This document shows positions 45,235 through 56,566 of a DNA stretch of 64,000 nt, piece after piece (position 1 is the stretch's first letter; each line of letters begins with the position of its first letter). The stretch covers positions 34,858,725 through 34,922,724 of the forward strand of contig NC_086031.1 of NCBI RefSeq assembly GCF_036323735.1. The letters run 5' to 3'. The notes beneath the pieces are model-generated. The model made no database searches and had not been told where the DNA came from. It saw nothing but the letters and a program-made list of their open reading frames with translations. This DNA is from Rattus norvegicus. Lineage: Eukaryota; Chordata; Mammalia; Rodentia; Muridae. The position numbers and the translations under genes are program-made.

Positions 45235-45425
45235 CAGGGCAGGGTTGGTGGGTGCTCACTTAGTTGGCACTAAATTCTGGGTTTCATCCTCAGTACTGCA
45301 TGATCTGGAAGTGGTGGCACGCACCTGTAATTCCAGCACTAGGGAGGTGGAGGCAGGAGGATCATTCAAGGTCAATCCCATATTCATAGCTAGTTCCAGA
45401 CCATTCAAGGAATACACGAGGTAGG
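45235..45425 (+). mobile_element. B4/ID_B1 SINE
   Basis: An ID-like head (CTGGGTTTCATCCTCAGTAC as B-box region) is joined to a B1 half (AAGTGGTGGCACGCACCTGT, GAGGTGGAGGCAGGAGGATC). Confidence 0.75.
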
Positions 45426-45539
45426 GTTTCATGGGAGGAAAAAGGTATATTCAACCAAACCACATTGGCATGTATAGCCCCACATCCCCCTTCCAGGAAG
45501 GCCTCTGTACTGCCTTTTAAAGACTCTGTGGAAAAGTGG

Positions 45540-45706
45540 GGATGGGAAGGCTTTGCAGCAGATAAAGTACTAAAAGCTGCACAAAGACCCCAGGTTTCAT
45601 CATGAAAATCCACATTTAAAAAAGAAGTCAGTCGGGGCTGGGGATTTAGCTCAGTGGTAGAGCGCTTACCTAGGAAGCGCAAGGCCCTGGGTTCGGTCCC
45701 CAGCTC

Positions 45707-45741
<35 letters not shown>

Positions 45742-45985
45742 AGTCAGTCACAGCAGCAACTGCTTGTAATCTCAGGACTGAGGAGATGAAGATAGGGGCT
45801 TGCTGGCCAGCTACCCTAGCTGCATTGGTAAATTTGAGGCTAGTGAGAGACCCAGCCTCAAAAGGCTGAGTTGATGGTAACTGAGGATCCACACCCAAGG
45901 CGTCCTCTGCCTCCCGTATGCAGTCACACATACATGCACCTGCGCACAATGCACATGCACACCTTTACACACAGAAAAACACACT
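45540..45985 (+). mobile_element. RSINE1 carrying an ID insertion
   Basis: Head at 45545-45633 (GCAGATAAAGTACTAAAAGC) and body at 45750-45985 (GCTTGTAATCTCAGGACTGA, TTGAGGCTAGTGAGAGACCC) are continuous once the ID and one target copy are removed. Confidence 0.8.
45634..45739 (+). mobile_element. Young ID element with 13-bp target duplication
   Basis: Body 45634-45707 with intact A-box and B-box, then an uninterrupted run of about 32 A. Direct repeats AAAGAAGTCAGTC at 45621-45633 and 45737-45749 (sharing the last A bases of the tail). The pure poly(A) and perfect duplication mark a recent insertion. Confidence 0.97.
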
Positions 45986-46493
45986 CAACAAGGAGTGAAA
46001 AACGAAGACCTTGCTGCAGTCTTAATGGGGCTCCAAATGTTTTCATTTGCCAAGCTGTGCTCAGAAAAATGGGTGCTAGATTGGGCTATCTCAGTGCAAT
46101 CATTTTCTCCATTATTCATTCGCTATTTATGAGAACTATCCAAGCCCCAGTGCATGCCAGACCTGTGAGGTTAAAATAGCCCTGCAGACAGCCTTGGGAG
46201 GGCTGCACAGCACATGGCATTACCCCATGCCTGACTTAGCAGGGGCCTCTCCAGAAGAATCACGCTGAAGGCATCTGTCCAGACAGGACAGGTGGCTACT
46301 TGTATGACATGAAGACAACCCCAATAAGAGAGACCAATAATTATTTTGTCATCAGCGTAATCTCAAAAATCTTTATTGCCAATGCAAGCAGGTTGTGAGG
46401 AAAGCTCGGATGAAGACTACATAGTTTCTTAAAGAATATTCAAACCAGGACACGAAGGATGGAGAAGAACACTTACAAATTAATAATGTTGGG
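45986..46493. other. Unique sequence
   Basis: No confident repeat, no exon recognised. Confidence 0.45.
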
Positions 46494-46905
46494 TTGGGGA
46501 GGTGATTTAGTGGGTAAAAGGCTTGCTGCCCAATTGTGAGGAACCTGAAGCCAGATTCCCCACCCCCACCCCAGTCCTCACACTGTAGCATGTGTCTGCA
46601 ATCCTGGCACGGATATTGCGGGATAGGAGGTGGAAACAGGGGAGTTCTCAGAGGCTCATCAGCCAGCTAGGATATAGCAGTGAGCAACATGAGACCTTTC
46701 CTCAGACTGGCTGGAAGAGCATCCTTATCTAAAGTATCCTTTGGACTACACACATGAGACACTGTGCACAAACACCTACACCCCTGCACACGAACATGCA
46801 CACACGTGTGTGTGTGTGTATATGTATATGTGTATGTGTATGCATATGTGTATGTGTATGTATAATGTATGTATATACACACACAGGCATAAACCGTCAA
46901 TGTTG
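46494..46905 (+). mobile_element. RSINE1 SINE with TATG-rich tail
   Basis: Head GGTTGGGGAGGTGATTTAGT, body GTCTGCAATCCTGGCACGGA. The tail holds TGTG/TATG repeats at 46803-46885. Confidence 0.8.
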
Positions 46906-47274
46906 GGTAGATTTCAGTCACCAAATTAAGAGTGTGTACACCAATAAACTGGGAGCAAAACAGGTTAGGAAGGAATTTGACAAAATAATTCCAATAATTT
47001 ACAAGAATAATGTGTTGAAGGCAGCCAAAGTGTGTGTGGCAAAGTAATAAAAGCTGACCTCATTATGTCACTGTCGTAACAATAACAATAATAACAAGTG
47101 GAGTGGAGTGACATGGCTATGGAAATCAGACCAAAATAAAACCAGACAAAGGATACAAAAAGGATTTTGTGTATTTACAAAAATTCAGTAAGGTAATCAA
47201 ATACATGGTAGAAATTGCTAAATTTTCTGGTGTGGTTTTTCCTTTTTGTTTTTTTCTGTGTTTTTAAATTTTTT
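46906..47274. other. Unique AT-rich sequence
   Basis: Nothing recognised apart from AAC/AAT triplets near 47080 and T-runs. Confidence 0.4.
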
Positions 47275-47412
47275 TTTACATTTATTTACTTACTCAAGAG
47301 TAGCATGTACACAACACATGTGGAAGTCAGAAAACAATGTTCAAGAGTCAATTCTCTCCCATCACCTGGGTTCCAGGACGTGGCAAGTAACTTCACCCAC
47401 TGAGATACCTCA
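47275..47412 (-). mobile_element. B3A-like SINE
   Basis: T-rich tail (TTTACATTTATTTACTTAC), CATGTGGAAGTCAGAAAACA, CTCTCCCATCACCTGGGTTC and a degraded head at the right end. Confidence 0.7.
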
Positions 47413-47615
47413 GTGGACTCTGATGTCTAAATTTAGTAGAGAGGGAATATTATGCAACTGTCATAAAGATATACATCTTAATGAAAAACAAATTTCCTGC
47501 TTCTAAAGGTCTACACATCAAGAGTAAATGTAGAAAGACGAGTAAAAGACACAAACCGCACCTCCTAGCAGAGAAAACACATACTTCAAGAAATGCTAAA
47601 ATGGACTTCAGGAGA
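47413..47615. other. Unique sequence
   Basis: Nothing recognised. Confidence 0.4.
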
Positions 47616-47851
47616 GGATAGGGAGGCTGGCTATGCTGGTAAAATGCCAGCAGTGAAACCACAAACACCTGAATCTGGATTCTCAGAAGCCATGGGTGGG
47701 TTTTTGTTTGTTTTGTTTTATAAGCAAGGCATAAAAGCGTGTTCCTATAGTCTCAGATCTGGGGCACAGAAACTGTCAGATCCCTAAAGCTCACAAGCCA
47801 ATCTATCCAAACCAGGTTCAGGGGGACACATAGTATCCAACAGTAAGATTT

Positions 47852-47866
47852 AGAATAGTTAAGGAA
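47852..47866. repeat. LINE-1 target-site duplication, left copy
   Basis: AGAATAGTTAAGGAA, identical to 50635-50649. The preceding TTT gives TTT|AGAA, close to the L1 endonuclease preference TT|AAAA. Confidence 0.95.
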
Positions 47867-48142
47867 CTATATTGAATAAGTAGGGAGAGAGTGGCCTTGT
47901 CTAGTCCCTGATTTTAGTGGGATTGCTTCAAGTTTCTCTCCATTTGGTTTAATGTTAGCAACTGGTTTGCTGTATATGGCTTTTACTATGTTTAGGTATG
48001 GGCCTTGAATTCCTATTCTTTCCAGGACTTTTATCATGAAGGGGTGTTGAATTTTGTCAAATGCTTTCTCAGCATCTAATGAAATGATCATGTGGTTTTG
48101 TTCTTTCAGTTTGTTTATATAATGGATCACGTTGATGGTTTT
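47867..48142 (-). pseudogene. LINE-1 ORF2 reverse-transcriptase segment, inverted piece
   Basis: The minus strand encodes the L1 RT region including NHMIISLDAEKAFDKIQHPF (catalytic-site D of block A) and the LKSGTRQG block. It is open up to the breakpoint within the SPYLFNI region. Compared with intact L1 ORF2, about 14-15 codons between here and the direct piece are missing, a small deletion at the inversion junction. Confidence 0.95.
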
Positions 48143-49912
48143 AAGGGGATACAGATCGGAAAAGAAGAAGTCAAAATATCACTATTTGCAGATGATATGA
48201 TAGTATATTTAAGTGATCCCAAAAGTTCCACCAGAGAACTACTAAAGCTGATAAACAACTTCAGCAAAGTGGCTGGGTATAAAATTAACTCAAAGAAATC
48301 AGTAGCCTTCCTCTACACAAAAGAGAAACAAGCCGAGAAAGAAATTAGGGAAACGGCACCCTTCATAATAGACCCAAATAATATAAAGTACCTCGGTGTG
48401 ACTTTAACCAAGCAAGTAAAAGATCTGTACAATAAGAACTTCAAGACACTGAAGAAAGAAATTGAAGAAGACCTCAGAAGATGGAAAGATCTCCCATGCT
48501 CATGGATTGGCAGGATTAATATAGTAAAAATGGCCATTTTACCAAAAGCAATCTACAGATTCAATGCAATCCCCATCAAAATACCAATCCAATTCTTCAA
48601 AGAGTTAGACAGAACAATTTGCAAATTCATCTGGAATAACAAAAAACCCAGGATAGCTAAAGCTATCCTCAACAATAAAAGGACTTCAGGGGGAATCACT
48701 ATCCCTGAACTCAAGCAGTATTACAGAGCAACAGTGATAAAAACTGCATGGTATTGGTACAGAGACAGACAGATAGACCAATGGAACAGAACTGAAGACC
48801 CAGAAATGAACCCACACACCTATGGTCACTTGATTTTTGACAAAGGAGCCAAAACCATCCAATGGAAAAAAGATAGCATTTTCAGCAAATGGTGCTGGTT
48901 CAACTGGAGGTCAGCATGTAGAAGAATGCAGATCGATCTATTCTTATCACCCTGTACAAAGCTTAAGTCCAAGTGGATAAAGGACCTCCACATCAAACCA
49001 CATACACTCAAACTAATAGAAGAAAAACTAGGGAAGCACCTGGAACACATGGGCACTGGAAAAAATTTCCTGAACAAAACACCAATGGCTTATGCTCTAA
49101 GATCAAGAATCGATAAATGGGATCTCATAAAACTGCAAAGCTTCTGTAAGGCAAAGGACACTGTGGTTAGGACAAAACGGCAACCAACAGATTGGGGAAA
49201 GATCTTTACCAATCCTACAACAGATAGAGGCCTTATATCCAAAATATACAAAGAACTCAAGAAGTTAGACCGCAGGGAGACAAATAACCCTATTAAAAAG
49301 TGGGGTTCAGAGCTAAACAAAGAATTCACAGCTGAGGAATGCCGAATGGCTGAGAAACACCTAAAGAAATGTTTAACATCTTTAGTCATAAGAGAAATGC
49401 AAATCAAAACAACCCTGAGATTTCACCTCACACCAGTAAGAATGGCTAAGATCAAAAACTCAGGTGACAGCAAATGCTGGCGAGGATGTGGAGAAAGAGG
49501 AACACTCCTCCATTGTTGGTGGGATTGCAGACTGGTACAACCATTCTGGAAATCAGTCTGGAGGTTCCTCAGAAAATTGGACATTGAACTGCCTGAGGAT
49601 CCAGCTATACCTCTCTTGGGCATATACCCAAAAGATGCCCCAACATATAACAAAGACACATGCTCCACTATGTTCATAGCAGCCTTATTTATAATAGCCA
49701 GAAGCTGGAAAGAACCCAGATGCCCTTCAACAGAGGAATGGATATAGAAAATGTGGTACATCTACACAATGGAATGTTACTCAGCTATCAAAAACAATGA
49801 CTTTATGAAATTCGTAGGCAAATGGTTGGAACTGGAAAATATCATCCTGAGTGAGGTAACCCAATCACAGAAAAACACACATGGTATGTACTCATTGATA
49901 AGTGGCTATTAG
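48143..49912 (+). pseudogene. LINE-1 ORF2 3' part with one premature stop
   Basis: The frame opens at KGIQIGKEE, followed by the RT catalytic FADD motif (48185-48196), the thumb/C-terminal region and the Cys motif CWRGCGERGTLLHCWWDC (about 49475-49528). A TAG at 49745-49747 replaces the CAG present in the L1 at 26866-27856. Beyond it the frame stays open to the normal stop at 49910-49912. The first 17 residues of the longer open frame from 48092 are antisense to the inverted piece and are not ORF2. Endonuclease and the amino half of RT are absent. Confidence 0.97.
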
Positions 49913-50634
49913 CCCAAATGCTTGAATTACCCTAGATGCCTAGAACAAATGAAACTCAAGACGGATGATCAAAATGTGAATGCTTCACTCCTTCTTTAAA
50001 AGGGGAACAATAATACCCTTGGCAGGGAATAGAGAGGCAAAGATTAAAACAGACACAGAAGGAACACCCATTCAGAGCCTGCCCCACATGTGGCCCATAC
50101 ATATACAGCCACCCAATTAGACAAGATGGATGAAGCAAAGAAGTGCAGGCAGGAGCCGGATGTAGATCGCTCCTGAGAGACACAGCCAGAATACAGCAAA
50201 TACAGAGGTGAATGCCAGCAGCAAACCACTGAACTGAGAACGGGACCCCCTTTGAAGGAATCAGAGAAAGAACTCGAAGAGCTTGAAGGAGCTTGAGACC
50301 CCTTATGAACAACAATGCCAAGCAACCAGAGCTTCCAGGGACTAAGCCACTACCTAAAGACTATACATGGACTGACCCTGGACTCTGACCTCATAGGTAG
50401 CAATGAATATCCTAGTAAAATCACCAGTGGAAGGGGAAGCCCTTGGTCCTGCTAAGACTGAACCCCCAGTGAACGTGATTTTTGGGGGGAGGGCGGCAAT
50501 GGGGGGAGGATGGGGAGGAGAACACCCATAAAAGAGGGGAGGGGGGGATTAGGGGGATGTTTGCCCGGAAACCGTGAAAGGGAATAACACTTGAAATGTA
50601 AATAAGAAACACTCAAGTTAATAAAAAAAAAAAA
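49913..50634 (+). mobile_element. LINE-1 3' UTR, G-rich tract and poly(A)
   Basis: Closely matches the 3' UTR at 27130-27845. The purine tract at about 50484-50560 has runs of three to seven G and can form quadruplexes, a known property of rodent L1 3' UTRs. Ends CAAGTTAATAAAAAAAA. Confidence 0.93.
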
Positions 50635-50649
50635 AGAATAGTTAAGGAA
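50635..50649. repeat. LINE-1 target-site duplication, right copy
   Basis: AGAATAGTTAAGGAA, partner of 47852-47866. Confidence 0.95.
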
Positions 50650-50740
50650 GACACATGACATCAACCTTTGATCTCCACACACGTGTGCATACACATGCAC
50701 TCTCACACACACGTCCTACATGTGTGGACACAAATGACAA

Positions 50741-51239
50741 TGTGTACACATTCATATTCAAGGCAGACTGGTCACACCAACTAGAACATATTGAGGTTCC
50801 ATTTCCTATCTAATAGTGCACACATACTATTTGAGATGCCGTAATTTGGTTCAACTGACAAAACCTCTTAGAAGTCTCTTCACATCAAGTGCTGGAGAAG
50901 ATGTGGGACCACATGATCTTTGAACAAGACTTCTAGAAAAAAAAAAAGAGTCACCACGGAAAATGGGTTGGCATTTAAATATTATACAACTTGGCAACTC
51001 AGCTCTGATTCATAACTAAGAAAAACTTTTTACAGGTACCTAAGACGAAGTGTTTGTGAGCATTCAGAATAGTGGCAGGCTTGAGAGTGGGGCTAGAACC
51101 ATGAATGAGGGTTGTAGGAAAAGATGTAGAATGGGGCACAACTGAGCATGTGCAGCGGGTAGCAAAGATTAACAGAGGATACTATTACCCAATGGGGGAG
51201 GAGCCTGTCAGAAGCCCACAGGTAGTATGGTCCTTGCCA
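50741..51239 (+). mobile_element. Possible ancient LINE-1 ORF2 fragment
   Basis: TCAAGTGCTGGAGAAGATGT and later GCAACTCAGCTCTGATTCA weakly follow the L1M ORF2 end (CAAGTGCTGGTGAGGATGTG). No open frame remains. Confidence 0.35.
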
Positions 51240-51437
51240 TGAGAATGAAATGGCTTGGAAGAGGTTAAGTGGGTCAAATGGTTGCTGCACAAGAATAGGT
51301 CCAGAGTCTGAACCCCAGAACCCATACAAATTCGGGTTCAGAAGAGGTTGTCTGTAATTTTAAAGCTCCTATTGTGAGATGGGAGGGAGAGACACCACCG
51401 AAAGCCGTACGGCCAGATAGCCTGATATATGTGGAGT

Positions 51438-51488
<51 letters not shown>
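51240..51488 (+). mobile_element. RSINE1-like SINE with (CA)n tail
   Basis: Head GGAAGAGGTTAAGTGGGTCA, GAGTCTGAACCCCAGAACCC, with (CA)n at 51440-51487. Confidence 0.65.
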
Positions 51489-51489
<1 letters not shown>

Positions 51490-51907
51490 AATGCTCATCA
51501 AACACACACAAAGATAGAAAAAATCAATTAAAAGTATTAAAACATTTAAGTAAGGTCACACTTCCTAGGAAAGCATATAGATAAGGTGGAACTATAGAAA
51601 GAGAGGGGAAAGGCAGGATTCGGAGTAGTTTCTTAAGTGATACAGGGCAGGAGGATAGTGTATTTGATCAAAGAAATTACTTCAAGGTCCTAATTACTGT
51701 GTCATCGGTGTATTCACAGATGTCTATTACTCTTGTGAAAGCAAAGCGAACGCTACACAAAAGAGGACCATTGATGCAGCCATGATGAGAGTCTGTCACA
51801 GGTGAACAGGTCTCTGCACCCAAGATCCAGTCAGAATTAAAGGGAACAAAACCGACGGATCTATAGCACTTTCTTATGGGGAAGGCTCTTGCAGACAAAA
51901 CATTGGT
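51489..51907. other. Unique sequence
   Basis: Nothing recognised. Confidence 0.4.
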
Positions 51908-52258
51908 AAGAACAGTTTGAGGAGACAACTCAATCAGTGAAATGCTTGTTCTTCGACCATAGGGACCAGAAATCAACCTCTAGAACCATGCAAAAATGTC
52001 TGACACAGTGTGGTGTGTTTGTAGCCCCAGCACCAGAATCATAGGGACAGGGGACCCACACCCACCCACCAGTGGGGTGCTCACCAGCCAGCCGGCTTTG
52101 CTAAACTGGTGAGCTCTAGGACAGTGAGAGAAATTGTCTTAAACCCAAGGTAGTCAGCTCCTGAGAGTCACTGATTTTCGCCTACACGCATGCACCTGAG
52201 TACACACAGACACACAGGCACAGACTCACAGACACAGACACACACACACACAAATAAA
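51908..52258 (+). mobile_element. RSINE1 SINE
   Basis: Head GAGACAACTCAATCAGTGAA, centre TCACCAGCCAGCCGGCTTTG and TGGTGAGCTCTAGGACAGTG, with a CACAGACA-rich tail. Confidence 0.75.
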
Positions 52259-52887
52259 TACATAGAAAATGTGTTCTACACAGACAGCCATGTAAGAAAG
52301 CAAGTTACTTGGAGGATGTGGCATCTGCAAGACCAGCCCCTGCACTGTTCTGGTCTTGGTCATAAATGCAGTAACAACAGCAGCAACCATCACATCCCTT
52401 GAGCCTTTACCATGTGCCATGCCTTGCCATGCTCCCCACCTACCTGTAGAACCCCAGGAGCTAGCAACCAATCCGAGCCACAATGTCCACAAGAAGAAAC
52501 CTTCCACATGCATGGGAAAAGTTCCTAAGATTTACATGAGCTGCACCAGCTGTGTTCTGCTGCGGTTGCCCAGACACACTGAAGAGACTGGCATCTCTCT
52601 CTCATGAACAGTGAGTCTTTCTGCACTTTGGACAGAGGTTTCTAAAAGTGTAGTAAAGCCAGGAAGTCTGTGTCTGCCAGTTCCATTTCTAGGGAACTAT
52701 GAACAGAGAATGGGTAAGGAGGGATGTCAAATGTAGTTGCAAGGACATTCGCTCTGGCACTTTCAGAGGTAAAATTATGAAACTCGTGTGTTCAAAGGAG
52801 AAGGGGTAGTTGGATAAATGGCAGAATGTTCATAGGTTAAAGATTGTCATCTCTTTCAATCTACTAAATTGTTCTAAGATTAGATGA
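52259..52887. other. Unique sequence
   Basis: No confident repeat; no exon recognised. Confidence 0.4.
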
Positions 52888-52904
52888 AGATAGATAGATG
52901 ATAG

Positions 52905-53002
<98 letters not shown>

Positions 53003-53012
53003 GTAATAGATA
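52888..53012. repeat. (GATA)n with internal (GA)n
   Basis: TAGA tetramers on both sides of a GA block at 52925-52946. Confidence 0.97.
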
Positions 53013-53052
53013 GATGAGAGGCCAACAGACAGACATAAAAAACAACAAATCA

Positions 53053-53442
53053 TATACTGGCTAGTTTTATATCAATTTGACGCAAGCTAGAGTCATTTTG
53101 AAAGAGGAAACCGCAACTGAGAAAATGAGTCCACCACCAGATTGGCCCATTGGCAAGGCTTTTCCATGATTGGTGATTGATGTGAGTGAAGACTATGAGT
53201 GATGCCATCCCATCCGGTGGTCCTAAGTGGTGTAGGAAAGTAGGCCTAGTAAGCCATTCAGGAAAGCCGGTGATCATTGTTCTTTTTCTTTAGTTCCTGA
53301 CCCCAGGTTCATGCTTTGAGTTCCTGCCCTGACTTTCCTGGATGATAAACTGCAATCTGTATGATCAAATAAATGATTTGCTCCCAAAGCTGCTTTTGGT
53401 CATGGTGTTTTATCACATCAATAGAAACCCTAAGAAAGACAG
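53053..53442 (+). mobile_element. Solo LTR, MaLR-like
   Basis: Starts ACTGGCTAGTTTTATATCAA and includes GAGTTCCTGCCCTGACTTTC, the poly(A) signal AATAAATG and CTTTTGGTCATGGTGTTTTA, ending AAACCCTAAGAAAGACAG. Sense copy of the family seen antisense at 1580-1970. Confidence 0.8.
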
Positions 53443-53655
53443 AAAGATAGACAGATAAATATGAGTATATGGATAGATGTATTGACAGACGGATGGATGG
53501 ATGGATGGATGGATGGAAGGGTAGATGGCTGGAGATCAATAGATATATGATACAGATAGATGAAGTTCAAAATAAATAATATAAATAATTGATAGAGACA
53601 ATAATTGATGATAGATTCATAGAGAGTTTTGTGGTTGTGACTTGGTGGTAGAATG

Positions 53656-53722
<67 letters not shown>

Positions 53723-53965
53723 TCATAGGTCAATAGATAGGTAGATATATAGATACATAAACACATATATACATAGATACATAGATAATACATAAATACA
53801 TAGATAGCTTTGTGGTTGCAGCTTGGTGGTAGAAGGGATACATAAATAGACAGACAGACAGACACATACATACAGACAGACAGACATAGGTAGATGCATA
53901 GATAGATGCATAGATACATAGATAGTTTTGTGGCTTTGGCTTGGTGGTACAGTGCTTATCTAGCA
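53443..53965. repeat. GATA/GATG repeat block with three copies of an ID-like 5' segment
   Basis: Tetranucleotide tracts (GGAT at about 53492-53520, GATA at 53656-53722, degenerate ACATAGAT later) alternate with three copies of a 35-45-bp segment containing TTTGTGG and CTTGGTGGTA at about 53625-53655, 53808-53840 and 53924-53952. Confidence 0.85.
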
Positions 53966-54005
53966 TTCTCAAAGCCCTGAGATTGACTACCATTACCACA
54001 TTAAA
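53924..54005 (+). mobile_element. ID-like SINE
   Basis: GGCTTGGTGGTACAGTGCTT, then AAAGCCCTGAGATTGACTAC, corresponds to an ID/B4 head with A- and B-box regions. Its 5' part is the source-like segment repeated upstream. Confidence 0.6.
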
Positions 54006-54795
54006 ATCACAAACACAACGGATTTACATGCAGCTTAAGAAAGAACTTAAAGAGAGACTACGCACTCCTTACCGGTTCCCTCAAGACAGAACACTTTTCC
54101 AACATTACAAAGTTTTCCAAAACTTTTGTAGATACTTTCTCACACTTCTCCCTTTCCTTTAGTCCTAATGACCACTAATCTCTGTCCACTTGCATAATTC
54201 TCTCTTTCCGTAATACCGAGTAAGTGGAGTTCTATCATGTGTAACTTTGAGAACCAGCTTTTCCACCTATTACATTCCCCAAAGAGCCACCAGGTGGTTG
54301 TAACTATTTCTTTCTATAGGGAGGGTAGAACCCCACAGAACAGATACACCAAACATGTTTAACCATTTGCCCACTGAGGGGCATCCTGGCCATATCTAGT
54401 TTAGGAACAATTACAAATAAAACCACTGCTATAATCATTATGCAGAATTTTGTGTGGACAATGGTCTTCATTTCTCTGGGACAAATACTCAACAACGAAT
54501 TGTTAAATTATGTGCCATGACTTCATTTTTGTTAAGAACTGCCAAGCTACTGGCAAAACGGATGCACCATTTCTGCAGTCCCACTAATGAAAATAATTCA
54601 TTTCTCCTGTCTTCCTCATCAAAATTTGGTACCATCACCAAATTTCATGTTAGCCATTTTGGTAATGAGTGTTGCTATTTCATTATGGTTCCTTAGTACC
54701 TGGTGATGTTCAATGTTGATTATGTGCTTATTTGAATCTGCATACTTTGTCTCATGAAGCCATGTCTTTTGTCAATTTTCTAGTTGGATTATTTA

Positions 54796-54920
54796 AGGGT
54801 GTGTGTGCTCTATGTGCACATGTGTGAGCCCACATGTGCCTACAGAGGGTAGAGGAGGACTTCTGTCACGTTCTACTTTGTCTCCTTGGTTCCCTCTGTG
54901 AACCTGGAACATGGGTGACA
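54796..54920 (-). mobile_element. RSINE1-like fragment
   Basis: TGTGCACATGTGTGAGCCCA, ACAGAGGGTAGAGGAGGACT and CTACTTTGTCTCCTTGGTTC look like an antisense B4/RSINE tail and centre inside the old L1. Confidence 0.45.
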
Positions 54921-55525
54921 GTTTTCCTTTGTCACTTTACATAAACTTCAGATTAAGGCTATTTCAACAACAAAAATATAGCCATGATGTGAATTACATT
55001 AAACCTACATATCAATGTAGAAAATGCATACCATCACTGTGATGACTCTTGTGAGCCTTGAACATAGTATTCCTGTCCTTATTTGGAGTCATAACTTCCA
55101 GCACACAATGCATATGGGTTTTTTTAGACCTGGGTGATAAGTTTTTGAGGGACTTTGAGTCACACTGTATTTTTAACTTCTTCCCCCGACTTACTGCTGA
55201 CACCTACAAATATCATTAATCATGTTTTATAATATTGTTAACTTTTCTCATTAGTTTTAGGAACATAGTTTTGTCTATATTTTGGAAGTGTTTCTTGGGG
55301 TGGGTAAGAAAAATCAGTTCATCTGCAAACAGGAACAATTTTAATTTTTTTTTACCAATGTACATGTTCTTTTCTTACTCTATTTCAGAATATCCAACAC
55401 TCTCCTGAACAAAAGTAGTGAGATTGGGCATCTTTGTTCTGTTCCTGACCACAGGAGACAAACACTTAGTCTTTCACAACAAAGCATATTGCATATTTCT
55501 TCATTGTGACATTTTAAATGTGAAC

Positions 55526-55712
55526 ATTTGGGCTGCAGAGATGGCTCAATGGCTAAGAGGGCTGACTGCTCTTCCAGAGGTCCTGAATTCAATTCCCAGC
55601 AACCACAGGGTGGCTCTCAACCATCTGTAGTGAGATTGGATGCCCTCTTCTGGTGTGTCTGAAGACAGCTATAGTATACTCATATACATTAAATAAATAA
55701 ATGTTAAAAAAA
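55526..55712 (+). mobile_element. B2 SINE, well preserved
   Basis: Head GGGCTGCAGAGATGGCTCAA, B-box region GAATTCAATTCCCAGC, the CTCTTCTGGTGTGTCTGAAG segment that carries the known B2 CTCF-like motif, and tail ATTAAATAAATAAATG plus A-run. It lies in sense orientation within the old antisense L1. Confidence 0.95.
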
Positions 55713-56261
55713 AGAGAAATAGTCAGAACTAACTATAGTTTGCACTGTGAATGTTGACATTTAAAAATTACAAATATTCATTGTCAGATTAATATACTCT
55801 CTCTACATATAAATTTGTAGAATTTTTTCATGTTTCAGGACAATGAGGTGGAAAGGGGAGGGGAGATGGAATTGAGTGGAGACAGCAGGGAAAAGACAAC
55901 TTTAATTGAAGGCACATTTAAGGCAATAGGAAAATCTAGTGCTGTAGAAACTTCCTAAAATATAAGAAGACAATCCCAATGACGTCTCCAAATAATGGGG
56001 AAGATGGAGCTCCAATTGGCCATCTTTTGTACTAAACAAAGCTTCTAGGACAGGGACTAGGTTACATCCAATTAAGTTTTTGGCTAAAGTGGTCCCATGG
56101 AAATCCCCAAACAGGTTGTTCTCCACAAACTGACAGCAATTCCCCATTGCTGAAGACAGCACGTACACACAGCTAGTTGAACATGGATAGTTAGAACTTG
56201 TGTCTACATAAAACCATTACTAGCCTAGTTTCTTTGTTACAGGAAGGTACTCTGCAGGCAC
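55713..56261. other. Unassigned sequence inside the old L1 region
   Basis: AT-rich then mixed; probably further L1M debris, but not individually recognisable. Confidence 0.3.
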
Positions 56262-56566
56262 TGTGATGGTTTGTATATGATTGGCCTAGGGAGTAGCCCT
56301 GTTGGAGTAGGTGTGTCACTGTGGACATGGGCTTTAAGACCCTCACCCTAGCTTCCTACAAGCCAGAATTCGCTAGTAGCCTTCAAATGAAAATGTAGAA
56401 CTTTCAGCTCCTCCTGCCCCATGTCTGCCTAGATGCCGCCATGTTCCAGTCTTGATGATAATGGACTGAACCTCTGAAATTGTAACCCAGCCCCAAATAA
56501 ACGACAGTTATAAGAGTTGCCTTGGTCATGGTGTCTGTTCATGAAAGTAAAACCCTAACTAAGACA
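56262..56566 (+). mobile_element. Solo LTR with 5-bp target duplication
   Basis: 305 bp from TGTGATGGTTTG to CTAACTAAGACA, bounded by GGCAC at 56257-56261 and 56567-56571. It has a poly(A) signal AATAAACG and TATAAGAGTTGCCTTGGTCA. A 5-bp duplication fits class III (ERVL/MaLR) elements. No internal region, so a recombined solo LTR. Confidence 0.9.

Larger units (their letters stand above)
47867..50634 (+). mobile_element. 5'-inverted, truncated rat-type LINE-1 insertion
   Basis: 2768 bp between perfect 15-bp direct repeats. It comprises an inverted ORF2 piece (47867-48142), a direct piece of ORF2 plus 3' UTR (48143-50621) and a poly(A) tail to 50634. The structure is what twin priming produces. 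No 5' UTR, ORF1, endonuclease domain or complete reverse transcriptase remains, so it is immobile. Confidence 0.97.
47620..50740 (+). mobile_element. RSINE1 interrupted by a 2.8-kb LINE-1
   Basis: RSINE1-like sequence at 47620-47866 resumes at 50650 with GACACATGACATCAACCTTT and a CA-rich tail, matching RSINE1 order (GAAGACACCTGATGTC...). The L1 and one target copy account for the gap. Confidence 0.65.

Noticed and set aside
48092..49747. 551-codon open frame as a cellular gene
   Set aside because: From residue 18 on it is LINE-1 ORF2 (FADD motif, C-terminal Cys motif). The first 17 residues come from antisense L1 at the inversion, so the start codon is accidental.
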